A DNA stretch of 30,731 nt from an uncultured Selenomonadaceae bacterium (GTDB taxonomy: Bacteria; Bacillota; Negativicutes; Selenomonadales; Selenomonadaceae): NCBI GenBank assembly GCA_937902665.1, contig CALELM010000041.1:1-30731 (forward strand), given 5' to 3'. Under the pieces are notes generated by a model. That model was not told the DNA's origin and made no database searches. It was given only the letters and a program-made list of their open reading frames with translations. Below, piece by piece: positions 22,999 to 30,683 of this stretch. The position numbers and the translations under genes are program-made. Each line of letters starts with the position of its first letter. Position 1 is the first letter of the stretch.

Positions 22999-23208
22999 TC
23001 ACTTCATCGCGCCCTGTGCCGTCCAGATGCCCATCAGCTCCGGCAACAGTCTCGACGGCTCGGCATTTTTCATCTGCGCCACCATCTGGTTCGTCATCGC
23101 CGCTCCTGCAATAGCGTTGGCATAAGAGCGTGTCTGCTCTTCGTCAAGATATGGGAGCATATCAATGATGCTTCGTGCGTACTGTTTCTTTGTTTTAAAT
23201 TCGCTCAT
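22999..23208 (-). CDS. Small protein of unknown function, first gene after the repressor-controlled promoter
   Basis: The 69-residue product is helical, Met/Ala-rich and soluble (MSEFKTKKQYARSIIDMLPY at the start). AAGGAGG lies 7 bases upstream of ATG 23208. It is the first gene transcribed leftward from the operator region and divergent from the Cro/CI-like repressor. The family is not recognised. Confidence 0.65.
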   Translation of the reverse strand: MSEFKTKKQYARSIIDMLPYLDEEQTRSYANAIAGAAMTNQMVAQMKNAEPSRLLPELMGIWTAQGAMK

Positions 23209-23254
23209 GGTGAATCCTCCTTTCGATTTCTGCTATAAATTTCGGTTTTTCCTA

Positions 23255-23380
23255 TGAACTTTACCGTTTTTTGTATTTTCGAGATTATATTATACCGTAT
23301 ATCAATATTTGTCAAGAAATTTTTCTTGCTTTTTACCAAAAAACGGTATAAAATATTTTTAGAACAAAATTGACCGTTGA
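23255..23380. promoter_or_regulatory. Divergent promoter/operator region of the Cro/CI-like repressor
   Basis: The block ACCGTTTTTTG occurs at about 23262 on the upper strand and again inverted (CAAAAAACGGT) near 23337, with further ACCGT words at 23293 and 23373. A leftward promoter has TTGACA (complement of 23310-23315) and TATAAT (complement of 23289-23294), with a short 15-base spacer. A rightward -10-like TATAAA lies at 23347. The repeats overlap both promoters, as expected for a lambda-like switch. Confidence 0.6.
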
Positions 23381-23394
23381 CGAGGAGGATGGTC

Positions 23395-24009
23395 ATGAAC
23401 ATCAATGAGAGAATCAAACAAGTCCGAAAGGAACACAATCTAAATCAAAAGGAATTTGGTGACAAGGTAGGATTAAAACAGAGTGCAGTCAGTTCCATGG
23501 AGCAGTCTGGTGGTTCTGTTATTGATCGCAACATTCGTCTTATATGTGACACTTTCAATATCAATGAAAATTGGCTTCGCACGGGCGAAGGCGATATGTA
23601 CGCCGAAACCAATGAAAGCCTTCTCAACCAGCTTGCGGGCGAATACAAATTGGAAGGTGAGCGGCTTGAGCTGGTGAAAAATTTCCTCATGTTGACCATT
23701 GAGCAACAAGAAGCCATCGTCCGCTCCATCAATATTCTTGTGAATGCCAAAAAAAAGGCGATGGAATCAGCTACCATCACCGATGATACCCTCGCACCGC
23801 CCGTGTCCGGTTCGGTCACGTCACTCGCCGATGGTATGCCGCCTGCACCACAGTACCCCACGCCACCCGGATTGGAGCTTGACCCCATCATTGAAGATAA
23901 AGTGAAGAAAATCCGCGCCAAGCTCTATGCACAAGCCGCAACCCAGCACCTGTTTACAGCCTCGCTATCTACCGAGAATTCCTTGGAAAATGAAAAAAGC
24001 CGTCTGTGA
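23395..24009 (+). CDS. Cro/CI-like HTH repressor
   Basis: ATG 23395 lies 8 bases after GAGGAGG; in-frame ATGs at 23377 and 23392 are less suited. The 204-residue protein has an N-terminal HTH_3 domain, NINERIKQVRKEHNLNQKEF followed by KVGLKQSAVSSMEQSGGSVI, in the arrangement of phage repressors, including the INENWLRTGEGDMY segment typical of this family. A middle helical region and a Pro-rich linker (PPVSGSV to PTPPGLELDP) follow. No S24 peptidase domain is visible, so induction by self-cleavage is unlikely. It is the only rightward gene between the operator and the integrase remnant. Confidence 0.85.
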   Translation: MNINERIKQVRKEHNLNQKEFGDKVGLKQSAVSSMEQSGGSVIDRNIRLICDTFNINENWLRTGEGDMYAETNESLLNQLAGEYKLEGERLELVKNFLMLTIEQQEAIVRSINILVNAKKKAMESATITDDTLAPPVSGSVTSLADGMPPAPQYPTPPGLELDPIIEDKVKKIRAKLYAQAATQHLFTASLSTENSLENEKSRL

Positions 24010-24018
24010 CGGACGGCT
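23993..24018 (-). terminator. Leftward intrinsic terminator overlapping the repressor stop
   Basis: Read leftward, stem AGCCGTCCG / CAGACGGCT (one G-U pair) with a 3-base loop is followed by TTTTTT. It would stop transcription arriving from the ssb side before it enters the repressor gene. Confidence 0.65.
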
Positions 24019-24053
24019 GAAAATGAACTGTTGGACAGTGAGAAGGTGAACGT

Positions 24054-24440
24054 ATGGGAAAGATTTCAACAAGAAAGCGAGGGCAAAAATGGTACTACTC
24101 CTTTGAAGCCTCCGAAAAAGGCGGAAAGCGGAAACGTGTAGAAAAGGGAGGCTTTTCTTCCCAAAAAGAAGCCATGGAAGCAGGAGTAATCGCACAAGCA
24201 TCATTCCTAAAAGGAAATATTGCCCTAACAAGCGATAAAGTACGATTAAGTGCCTTCCTTGATGAGTGGCTGAAAATGAAAAAAGGCGACTTGCGGAAGA
24301 ATACGTTAGTTAGCTACGAAATAGCAAGGAACAGAATTCTCCTATACATGAATGACCAATTCATTTTTATTTTGCACACTTTTAAAGCATTTTTAAACGA
24401 TTTTAAAAATGCAAAAACCGCATTATCATTGGAATTATAA
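24054..24440 (+). pseudogene. Truncated tyrosine-recombinase (integrase) gene
   Basis: The 128-codon frame begins as a normal phage-type integrase: the N-terminal AP2-like arm-binding domain (GKISTRKRGQKWYYSFEASE, then KRKRVEKGGFSSQKEAM) and the start of the core-binding domain (VRLSAFLDEWLKMKKGDLRK then NTLVSYE). After about residue 98 (24350) the similarity stops and low-complexity AT-rich sequence leads to a stop. The catalytic domain with the R-H-x-x-R and Tyr motifs is absent here and was not found nearby. It is therefore a remnant; together with the upstream repressor it suggests an old integrative element. Confidence 0.8.
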
Positions 24441-24732
24441 GTTTTTAATATTTTTTGGCATTTTTTATTTTTTGTCTGGAAATGTAGGCAAAATGTTGGC
24501 AATCATCAACTTTGCCTACATCTTATTTCTCCATTGTTATACCCTCTGTATCATGACTTCAACCATTAGACAAAACGAAGGCTATGGATTTGTGGACAGC
24601 TTGCTCTGCGACCTGACGCACAAGCTCCACAGCTGGATGAACAAAGGTGTGGACTTGTGGACAGCTCTCCGAGACTGCCCACAAGTCCACACCCCTGTCC
24701 ATCAAAACTACTCCTGCGTTTTTTCTTGAAAT
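24441..24732. other. Intergenic region with two inverted repeats and a direct repeat
   Basis: No gene is convincing here. The AT-rich left part holds an 11-bp inverted repeat, ATGTAGGCAAA (24482-24492) and TTTGCCTACAT (24511-24521), with 18 bases between; it may be an att-like remnant of the broken integrase. The right part holds a 15-bp perfect inverted repeat, GGTGTGGACTTGTGG (24646-24660) and CCACAAGTCCACACC (24679-24693). The 12-base word TTGTGGACAGCT occurs twice (24590 and 24655). Confidence 0.7.
24646..24693. repeat. 15-bp perfect inverted repeat downstream of ssb
   Basis: The arms GGTGTGGACTTGTGG and CCACAAGTCCACACC surround an 18-base loop. It lies 40 bases past the ssb stop, in the region predicted to enter the recipient first. 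It could be a terminator (no U-tract leftward), a protein site, or a structure formed in single-stranded DNA. Confidence 0.6.
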
Positions 24733-25155
24733 CTAAAAAGGTATTTCCTCGTCCTCAACGGTATCAAAGCGAAAAGACGAGTTCTCATCCTTGTCGCTTT
24801 CTTCTATTGATTCATTTGACGAATCCTTTTCCATTTTCTTTTGTCCTGGCATGTATTCGATGAAGTCGGCAACAACCTTAATCCGACGTTTTTGTTTTCC
24901 ATCCTGTTCATAAAGATCATTGTCAAGATGTCCGTCGATTACAACAAATGCTCCTTTTATGATTCTCTCTTCTGCAATTTCTGCGATTGTTCCCCACGCT
25001 TCTACGTCAAAAAAATTTTTAACGTAATTTCCATTTTCGTCTCTCTTTGTTCCTTTTCGAACAGCTAGAGAAAAATGAATCACCGCTTTTCCTGTTTGCG
25101 TATATCGCAAATCTGCATCACTCGCTACAAATCCAGTTATCGAAATTCGATTCAT
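24733..25155 (-). CDS. ssb: Single-stranded DNA-binding protein
   Basis: The 140-residue protein starts at ATG 25155, eight bases after AAGGA. It has an OB-fold SSB domain (MNRISITGFVASDADLRYTQ, TGKAVIHFSLAVRKG, FFDVEAWGTIAEIAEERIIK, KQKRRIKVVADFIEYM) and an acidic disordered tail that ends in EEIPF, the conserved tip that recruits repair and replication partners. Plasmid SSBs commonly protect the incoming strand during conjugation. The gene is 13 bases downstream of topB and lies in the predicted leading region. Confidence 0.95.
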   Translation of the reverse strand: MNRISITGFVASDADLRYTQTGKAVIHFSLAVRKGTKRDENGNYVKNFFDVEAWGTIAEIAEERIIKGAFVVIDGHLDNDLYEQDGKQKRRIKVVADFIEYMPGQKKMEKDSSNESIEESDKDENSSFRFDTVEDEEIPF

Positions 25156-25168
25156 TTCAATCATCCTT

Positions 25169-27157
25169 TCAATTTTTTCTTTGGTTCAAAACGGGCTTCC
25201 CTTTCGCATCCTTAAAAGTTGCTTTACAGTTTGGATAACCGGAACAGCTCCAAAAAAACTCTTTTTTCCCTTGTCCGCTTCTACGCCTTACAAGCGGCTT
25301 TCCGCATTTTGGACACGACACTAAATTTTGGGGTGGCAAGATTTTTGCTTGCTTTGCCTGATCCAAAAGCTTTCTTAAAAAATCCTCTTGCCTTTTTGAA
25401 AAATCCGCAATTTGCATAGTTCCTTTTCCAATCCGATCAAGTGCATCCTCCCATTGTGCTGTGATATCAGGGAAAAGAAGTGAATCCGGCAGTATTTTGC
25501 AAAGCGAAATTCCAAGCTCGCTCGGAACAAAACACTTTCCCTTGAGGCTGATGTAGCCTCTCTTTTTTATCTCCTCAATGATTCCTGCACGTGTTGCTTC
25601 GGTGCCGATACCGGAACATTCCTTTAGTCCTTTTGCAAGATTTTTATTCTGGACAAACTTGTGAATCTCTTTCATCGCCTTCAGAAGCGTGGCTGGCGTA
25701 AAACGAGGTGGAGGTTTGGTGATTCCTTCCGTCACCTGTTCTTCCATAATTGCTAATGAATCTCCTTTCTCCACTTTAGGAAGCTGCTTTTCTTCTTCCT
25801 TTTTTTCCTCGTTTTCAACATTTTGATCAACCGTTCGCCAACCATTCTCTAGTATCACCTTGCCTGTAGCTACAAAAATTTCTCCACCAGCATCGACTTC
25901 TATATGCGTTGACAAAAATTCCTGTGGAGGATAAAACTGTACAATGTATCTTTTGGCAATCAAGCGGTATATATTTTTTTCTTCTTCGCTTAAATCAGAA
26001 AAAATCACCTTTTTCATAGTTGGAATGATTGCATGATGTGCTGAAATCTTTTCATCGTTCCATGCACGGCTCTTGATTGCCCTGTCTGCCATCTTCGCAA
26101 AAACAGAAAAGTCCTCTCCAAGTTCTCCCAAGTTGGAAAGAATCGTCTCGCTGTCACCAAACTGATTCTCTGGCAAAAAATCGCAATCCGATCTCGGATA
26201 GCTCGTGAGTTTCTTCTCATAAAGAGATTGCTGTGTGTCAAGAACTTCCTGCGGCGAATAGCCGAATAGTTTTCCTGCATCAATCTGAAGTGCAGAAAGT
26301 GAATATGGCAACTTTTGCAAACTGCTTCCTTTTTTCTGTTCCACAAAAATGATTTTTGGATTGCCATTCCTTGCTTTCTGCAAAATTTCAGAAGAAATTT
26401 CTTTTTTTGTGATACGCCCCTCTGTGTCAGTTTCATAATTCTCACTGACCTTCCACTTCACGCAGAAATCACCTTTAGGATGACGAAGCATCAGCTGCGG
26501 TGTATAAAAAGTCACTGGCTGAAATTTCCGAATCTCAATTTCACGACGTATGACAAGACCAACCGTAGGTGTCTGAACCCGACCAACACTGATTACATCC
26601 TGCCATCCAGCACGACGTGCTTGCAGTGTATACATCCGTGATAGATTCATTCCGATAAGCCAATCAGCGCGTGAGCGAGCAAGGGCTGAATTTCTTAATC
26701 CAATAAAATTTTCATTAGGCTGTAAATGCAGCAAAGCTTCTTTTACAGACCTTTCATCCAGTGCATTGAGAAGGATACGTTTGATTGATTTTGTTTTTAA
26801 GACATTCAAAACATTTAAGACTTCATCGACAAGAAGCTGCCCTTCTCGATCCGGATCGCCTGCATTTACAATTTCGTCTGCCTCGCCCACGAGCTTTTGA
26901 ATGATTTTAAATTGCTTTGCTGCATTTTTCTTTACTTTGCTTTTCCATTTTGTTGGAAGAATCGGAAGATCATCAACAGACCATTTGCTATATTTTGCAT
27001 CATAGTCCTCTGGCGTGTACTGTTCAAGAATATGACCAAAACACCAAGTCACAATTCCTTGCTTGGTGCGAATACATCCATTTTCCTCCATGCCGCCACC
27101 AAGTGCTGCTGCAATCGCTCTGCCCATATTGGGTTTTTCGGCAATAAAAAGTCTCAT
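25169..27157 (-). CDS. topB: DNA topoisomerase III
   Basis: The 662-residue type IA topoisomerase has an N-terminal Toprim domain (MRLFIAEKPNMGRA; acidic triad in NAGDPDREGQ, residues 101-106), SVGRVQTPTVGLV (191-202) and the active-site tyrosine in LTSYPRSDCDFLPE (Tyr 320). The C-terminus has one zinc-ribbon (CPKCGKPL and CSGYPNC), the usual full length for plasmid TraE/TopB proteins. It decatenates or relaxes single-stranded regions and is common on conjugative plasmids. The start overlaps the upstream stop as ATGA. Confidence 0.95.
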   Translation of the reverse strand: MRLFIAEKPNMGRAIAAALGGGMEENGCIRTKQGIVTWCFGHILEQYTPEDYDAKYSKWSVDDLPILPTKWKSKVKKNAAKQFKIIQKLVGEADEIVNAGDPDREGQLLVDEVLNVLNVLKTKSIKRILLNALDERSVKEALLHLQPNENFIGLRNSALARSRADWLIGMNLSRMYTLQARRAGWQDVISVGRVQTPTVGLVIRREIEIRKFQPVTFYTPQLMLRHPKGDFCVKWKVSENYETDTEGRITKKEISSEILQKARNGNPKIIFVEQKKGSSLQKLPYSLSALQIDAGKLFGYSPQEVLDTQQSLYEKKLTSYPRSDCDFLPENQFGDSETILSNLGELGEDFSVFAKMADRAIKSRAWNDEKISAHHAIIPTMKKVIFSDLSEEEKNIYRLIAKRYIVQFYPPQEFLSTHIEVDAGGEIFVATGKVILENGWRTVDQNVENEEKKEEEKQLPKVEKGDSLAIMEEQVTEGITKPPPRFTPATLLKAMKEIHKFVQNKNLAKGLKECSGIGTEATRAGIIEEIKKRGYISLKGKCFVPSELGISLCKILPDSLLFPDITAQWEDALDRIGKGTMQIADFSKRQEDFLRKLLDQAKQAKILPPQNLVSCPKCGKPLVRRRSGQGKKEFFWSCSGYPNCKATFKDAKGKPVLNQRKN

Positions 27158-27450
27158 AGCATTTCCCCAACAACCGGTCTCTCGTGTCTCTCCTGTCTCT
27201 CTTTGGCAAGCTCATAGAGACGTGCTATAGATTCTTCATCATTAAATCCGAGAGCAATTATTTTATTCCCAATGATGGCACTTCGTTGTTGTTTTAAATC
27301 GGCAAGTTGTTTTTGCAGCTTTGTTCCTCGTGCGCGAAGTTTCGATATGTCCTGATCTGTTTTTTTTAGCTGGGCAGATATTTTTTCGATTTGTTCATCA
27401 CACTTTCCAAGCTGACCCGTCAATGTTTTTTCATCCATATCATCTAGCAT
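27154..27450 (-). CDS. Small coiled-coil protein upstream of topB
   Basis: The 98-residue protein has AAGGAGG 8 bases before ATG 27450. Residues 10-65 (CDEQIEKISAQLKKTDQDIS and following KLRARGTKLQKQLADLKQQR) form a clear coiled coil; a short conserved-looking end follows. It is the first gene leftward from oriT, so it may be a relaxosome accessory (MobC-like position) or a topB-linked factor. The family is not certain; similar small proteins adjoin mob genes in other plasmids. Confidence 0.6.
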   Translation of the reverse strand: MLDDMDEKTLTGQLGKCDEQIEKISAQLKKTDQDISKLRARGTKLQKQLADLKQQRSAIIGNKIIALGFNDEESIARLYELAKERQERHERPVVGEML

Positions 27451-27523
27451 TTTGTTTTCCTCCTTCAGAAATGCAATAAAATAAACTTCCTCCCTATCTT
27501 ACCATTCAATGACCATCGAGCAT

Positions 27524-27562
27524 AGGGACAACATTGTCCCTTGTGGCAACACTTAGCAAGTG
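27524..27562. repeat. Two short inverted repeats beside oriT
   Basis: AGGGACAA and TTGTCCCT (27524-27541, two-base centre) and CACTT / AAGTG (27550-27562) lie between the start of the leftward operon and the nic region. They may be binding sites for accessory relaxosome proteins or an operator for the divergent mob genes. Confidence 0.6.
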
Positions 27563-27590
27563 CTACGATAATCGTTAGATATAAAATGAG

Positions 27591-27626
27591 TAGGTGCACT
27601 TAGGAGTTTCTCATTCTGAGAAACTC
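27591..27626 (-). other. oriT: Origin of transfer (oriT), IncQ/RSF1010-like
   Basis: Read leftward, a 10-bp inverted repeat, GAGTTTCTCA and TGAGAAACTC (27626-27604, 3-base loop), is followed after one base by TAAGTGCACCTA (27602-27591). The IncQ oriT is known to have the hairpin word GTTTCTC...GAGAAAC, three bases, and then TAAGTGCGCCCT with the nick after the eighth base. The match in stem, spacing and nic core is close, so the nick is expected between 27595 and 27594 on the lower strand. It lies about 120 bases before a MOBQ relaxase gene. Confidence 0.85.
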
Positions 27627-27743
27627 AGTGAAAAAACGCTTTCAGGCAAGGTTTTGCAAAAAAATCATTGAAGTTTTACGAAAAAGAATGCCAGTCGCTT
27701 ACGCTCCTTGAACCTTCGGTTAAAAAAATGTATGAGGTACATC

Positions 27744-30683
27744 ATGGCTTGCTATCATTTTAGGCTAAAGACAGACAAAAAAACTAACGGAGCAGCTATC
27801 CCTGCAGCACTTCATGTCGCATATATCAATCGCATCGGTCGTTATGAGAATGTGGATTGCTCCCTAAAGACCAAAGGCGGAACAATCAATTATCCTCGTA
27901 CAATAAGCGGCAAAAATCCAATCCTTGTTTTGCCTGAAAAGGCACTTCTGATTTATGATTCACCCTTTGGGAAAATAACGCTTAGCAACTCCGGTGTTCA
28001 TATAACTGCGCAAGCATCTTATGAAACACGCGCCATTGCCCTCATGACTGCTCAAAAAATCTTTGGCGACGAACTCACAATCAGCGACCAATCTGATTTA
28101 AAGCGTGATGCACTGGAGCTTGCACGCGATTTGCAAACAGGAATCCATTTTGAAGATTTACGATTAGAACAACAACGAGAAAAGTTGGAAACTGGAGGAT
28201 TTGGAGCTAAACACAGCGGAAGAGGAAAACAAAGCGAAGGAGACAGAATCCGCAGACGATCCATCAATGGAAACGGAAACACCAGCCGTATTCAGTCCAA
28301 CACTTCTTTCTGTACCATCAAGGATCTTGCCGAAAGAAACCTTCACTTGCATGTATTGCCAACAAGCAAAGTGGCTCCAAAAAGGAAACGAGCTGCTTTG
28401 CCACTGTCTCATGACACTGAGCATCGTTTACACATCGGGAGAGAACGACGCAATACCAATTTATTACTGCGATGGCAGCAAGTAGAAAAAATCAAATCAA
28501 AAGCAGACAAGACAGCAAATCATATTTTAGGAAATTTGCAACGAAGCATAGCCGGAGATTTTGCTTTCAGTCATCTTCAATACATCAATCGTGAAGCAGC
28601 CTTTGCTATTCGTGGCGGATGCAAAAAAACTGGCCATCACTTGCCGGAATGGGCCAAAGATTCTGCGGAAAAATTTTTTCATGCAGCAGATCGCTTCGAG
28701 AGAGCAAACGGCGAACGGTACAAGGAAATTGTGTTTTCGCTTCCCAAAGAGCTGACGACAGATCAGCAAAAAGAAATTCTGGACACATTCATTGACCATC
28801 ATCTCAAGGATTATTATTATGCCTGGGCGATTCATGAAAAGGTAGGCTCGCTTTCTGGTGGCGAAGCTCATCCGCATGTACACATCATGTTTTCCCCTCG
28901 CGAGATGGATCTGCTGGAAAAAACCTCCGCTCGTCCACCTGAGCTTTTTTTCCACCGTGCCAACAAGAAACATCCGGAACGTGGAGGTTGCGCAAAGGGA
29001 AGCAAATGGAACGGAAAAGATCGAAAAGCATATCTCATGGAACTCCGTGAAGATTATGCACGAATTCAAAATGAGGTATTGGAAAAATATCACATCCCCA
29101 TTCGTGTAAGCCACTTATCGTTAGCTGCACAAAAAAAGCAAGCTGAATTGGAGGGCAATTTTGTTCTTGCCGAAATTTTGAATCGGGTGCCTGAAAGATC
29201 CCTTCATCCAAATTCAATCGTCCGAAACGACAGTATCGTGAAAGAGCAGCTTCGCCTGCGCAAAGTAAATCAAAAAAAGATGGAGCGCATCATCCAAAGA
29301 GAGCTTGCAAAGGATATGGAGCTTCAACGCTATCTGAGTGGAACACATGATAATGCTGAGGAGGAATATCGCCGTATTCATGCTAAAAATTTGGAAGAAC
29401 TCTCTCCGGATGAACAAAAGGTTATGCATAAGGAGCTTGAAAAAATTGAATCCTTGCGTCGTGAAACAGAAATTTCATCTGCTCGCATCATCTGGGGAGA
29501 GGAGGCACAAGCAGAAGCTTACAAAGCCTTCCTATCTCCAGAAGGCCGAGAGCTGTACGATGCACTTCTTTCACTCACAAAAGATATTCAAGAGAAGGAA
29601 GAACTTCAAGCTTCTCTCTGGCTTGGTGAAAATCGCACCGAAGAAGAAGAGGATGCTCTTACCGATTTGGAGATTGCTTTTGAGGAGCAATTACGAAATC
29701 TGCGCGACGACTTAAATGGTGTCTATGAGAAAATTGAACCTCATTTGAAGAACCTCGAACGGCCAAGTACAAGAAAAGATATTGGAAAATTTATTCAGCA
29801 GCAGCTTTGGGAAAATCGTTTCCTGAAGAAAGACTACGAAAGCAAAGTGCAAGAATATCTTAAAAGCATTACAAGCTATGAGCGCAAGCTGGAAGATCTT
29901 CGCACAGAAAAGAAGTTCCCTGATTCAAGGGAAGCATTCAAGCAAGATGTAACCATAACATTAGAGCGCGTGCATCGACTTTTGACTCTGGCAAAAAAAT
30001 GGAAGCTGGATGAGGTACAGCAAAAAGCGCAAGAGCTAAAAGAAGCTCAAAAGGATGTGCTATCCTATGCACGGGTAATGAAGATTGCAGAAAACATTTT
30101 TGAGAACGGAAGATGCAAGAGACTCCGTGAACGAGAACGAGCTTTGAAAAAAAGAGAAGCAGCTTTTTCATCGGAAACCCAAAAACTACACTCGGAGGAA
30201 CAAAAAATTTCTTTGCTGGAAATGAGAGCTGCACTCGACCAAGAAGCAATCTCCATTCAGAAAGAGTGGCGAGGAATTGAGGAGCGAAGAAGTACGCCGA
30301 CCGCTGAAAAGAAAATTGGGCAGATTGCACTGGGCATACTTAAGAAAAATTATCCTGCTGTTCAAAAGGTACATATACTAACAGAGGAGCTTGAAACCCT
30401 CACCGATGAATTGGCGGATGCAAAAGTTCGTGTGGATGAATCAAATATGGCGATGAAACAAGAAGGGAAAAACAAGCACTACACAACAGCTGCATCAGCT
30501 GGCGGAGACACGCAAACAAAAATGCAGCAGGCTCGCAATATTGCAGATAGCCTGCTGCATCCGAAGTATGCTGCATTAGTAGCCAAGGAGCAAAAGAATC
30601 GTATGGATGAAAACTGGAACCTTCTCAGCAAGCTTGAACAGGATGAGCTTTTGGAAGAGGAGTCGGATTCCATGGGAAGATGA
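27744..30683 (+). CDS. mobA: MobA/MobL-family (MOBQ) relaxase with an insertion in the N-terminal domain
   Basis: ATG 27744 follows GAGGTAC closely; the frame also extends to 27708 without a better site. The 979-residue protein begins MACYHFRLKTDKKTNGAA with a first YINR motif (Tyr 27). About 250 residues later comes a second one, HLQYINREAAF (Tyr 280), followed by the usual MOBQ run LPEWAKDSAEKFFHAADRFE, ERYKEIVFSLPKEL, the His of AIHEKVG (about 364) and the metal-binding HPHVHIMFSPRE (His 376, 378, 380). The long C-terminal region is helical and highly charged. The protein should cut at the IncQ-like oriT 120 bases upstream. The interposed segment includes VHITAQASYETRAIALMTAQ and an Arg/Ser/His-rich part that overlaps another reading frame. 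Confidence 0.9.
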   Translation: MACYHFRLKTDKKTNGAAIPAALHVAYINRIGRYENVDCSLKTKGGTINYPRTISGKNPILVLPEKALLIYDSPFGKITLSNSGVHITAQASYETRAIALMTAQKIFGDELTISDQSDLKRDALELARDLQTGIHFEDLRLEQQREKLETGGFGAKHSGRGKQSEGDRIRRRSINGNGNTSRIQSNTSFCTIKDLAERNLHLHVLPTSKVAPKRKRAALPLSHDTEHRLHIGRERRNTNLLLRWQQVEKIKSKADKTANHILGNLQRSIAGDFAFSHLQYINREAAFAIRGGCKKTGHHLPEWAKDSAEKFFHAADRFERANGERYKEIVFSLPKELTTDQQKEILDTFIDHHLKDYYYAWAIHEKVGSLSGGEAHPHVHIMFSPREMDLLEKTSARPPELFFHRANKKHPERGGCAKGSKWNGKDRKAYLMELREDYARIQNEVLEKYHIPIRVSHLSLAAQKKQAELEGNFVLAEILNRVPERSLHPNSIVRNDSIVKEQLRLRKVNQKKMERIIQRELAKDMELQRYLSGTHDNAEEEYRRIHAKNLEELSPDEQKVMHKELEKIESLRRETEISSARIIWGEEAQAEAYKAFLSPEGRELYDALLSLTKDIQEKEELQASLWLGENRTEEEEDALTDLEIAFEEQLRNLRDDLNGVYEKIEPHLKNLERPSTRKDIGKFIQQQLWENRFLKKDYESKVQEYLKSITSYERKLEDLRTEKKFPDSREAFKQDVTITLERVHRLLTLAKKWKLDEVQQKAQELKEAQKDVLSYARVMKIAENIFENGRCKRLRERERALKKREAAFSSETQKLHSEEQKISLLEMRAALDQEAISIQKEWRGIEERRSTPTAEKKIGQIALGILKKNYPAVQKVHILTEELETLTDELADAKVRVDESNMAMKQEGKNKHYTTAASAGGDTQTKMQQARNIADSLLHPKYAALVAKEQKNRMDENWNLLSKLEQDELLEEESDSMGR
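28201..28485 (+). CDS. Nested Cys-rich reading frame inside the relaxase gene
   Basis: In the frame +1 to the relaxase, 94 codons run without stop from a TTG at 28201 (an ATG at 28267 is alternative). The second half is unlike chance sequence: CMYCQQAKWLQKGNELLCHC with Cys at 50, 53, 67 and 69, and YYCDGSK at the end. This spacing (C-x2-C-x13-C-x-C ... C-D-G) resembles small zinc-binding proteins. GGAGG lies immediately before the TTG with unusually short spacing. RSF1010 also nests a mob gene within mobA in another frame, which makes a dual-coding gene plausible. It could also be chance. Confidence 0.45.
   Translation: MELNTAEEENKAKETESADDPSMETETPAVFSPTLLSVPSRILPKETFTCMYCQQAKWLQKGNELLCHCLMTLSIVYTSGENDAIPIYYCDGSK

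Noticed and set aside
23445..23921. Leftward 158-codon frame opposite the repressor gene
   Set aside because: Low-complexity shadow of the repressor frame, which has a strong ribosome site and an HTH domain.
24590..24666. DnaA boxes in the TTGTGGACAGCT repeats
   Set aside because: They differ from the consensus TTATCCACA at two positions and only two occur; the iteron cluster in rep is a much better origin.
28150..28500. Frameshift in the relaxase gene
   Set aside because: The composition changes here, but the main frame stays open and both sides read naturally (LHVLPTSK, NTNLLLRWQQVEK), so a nested second frame explains it better than a sequencing error.
28527..29114. Leftward 195-codon frame inside the relaxase gene
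   Set aside because: Opposite the most conserved part of the relaxase (His motif), no ribosome site and no domain, so it is a shadow.
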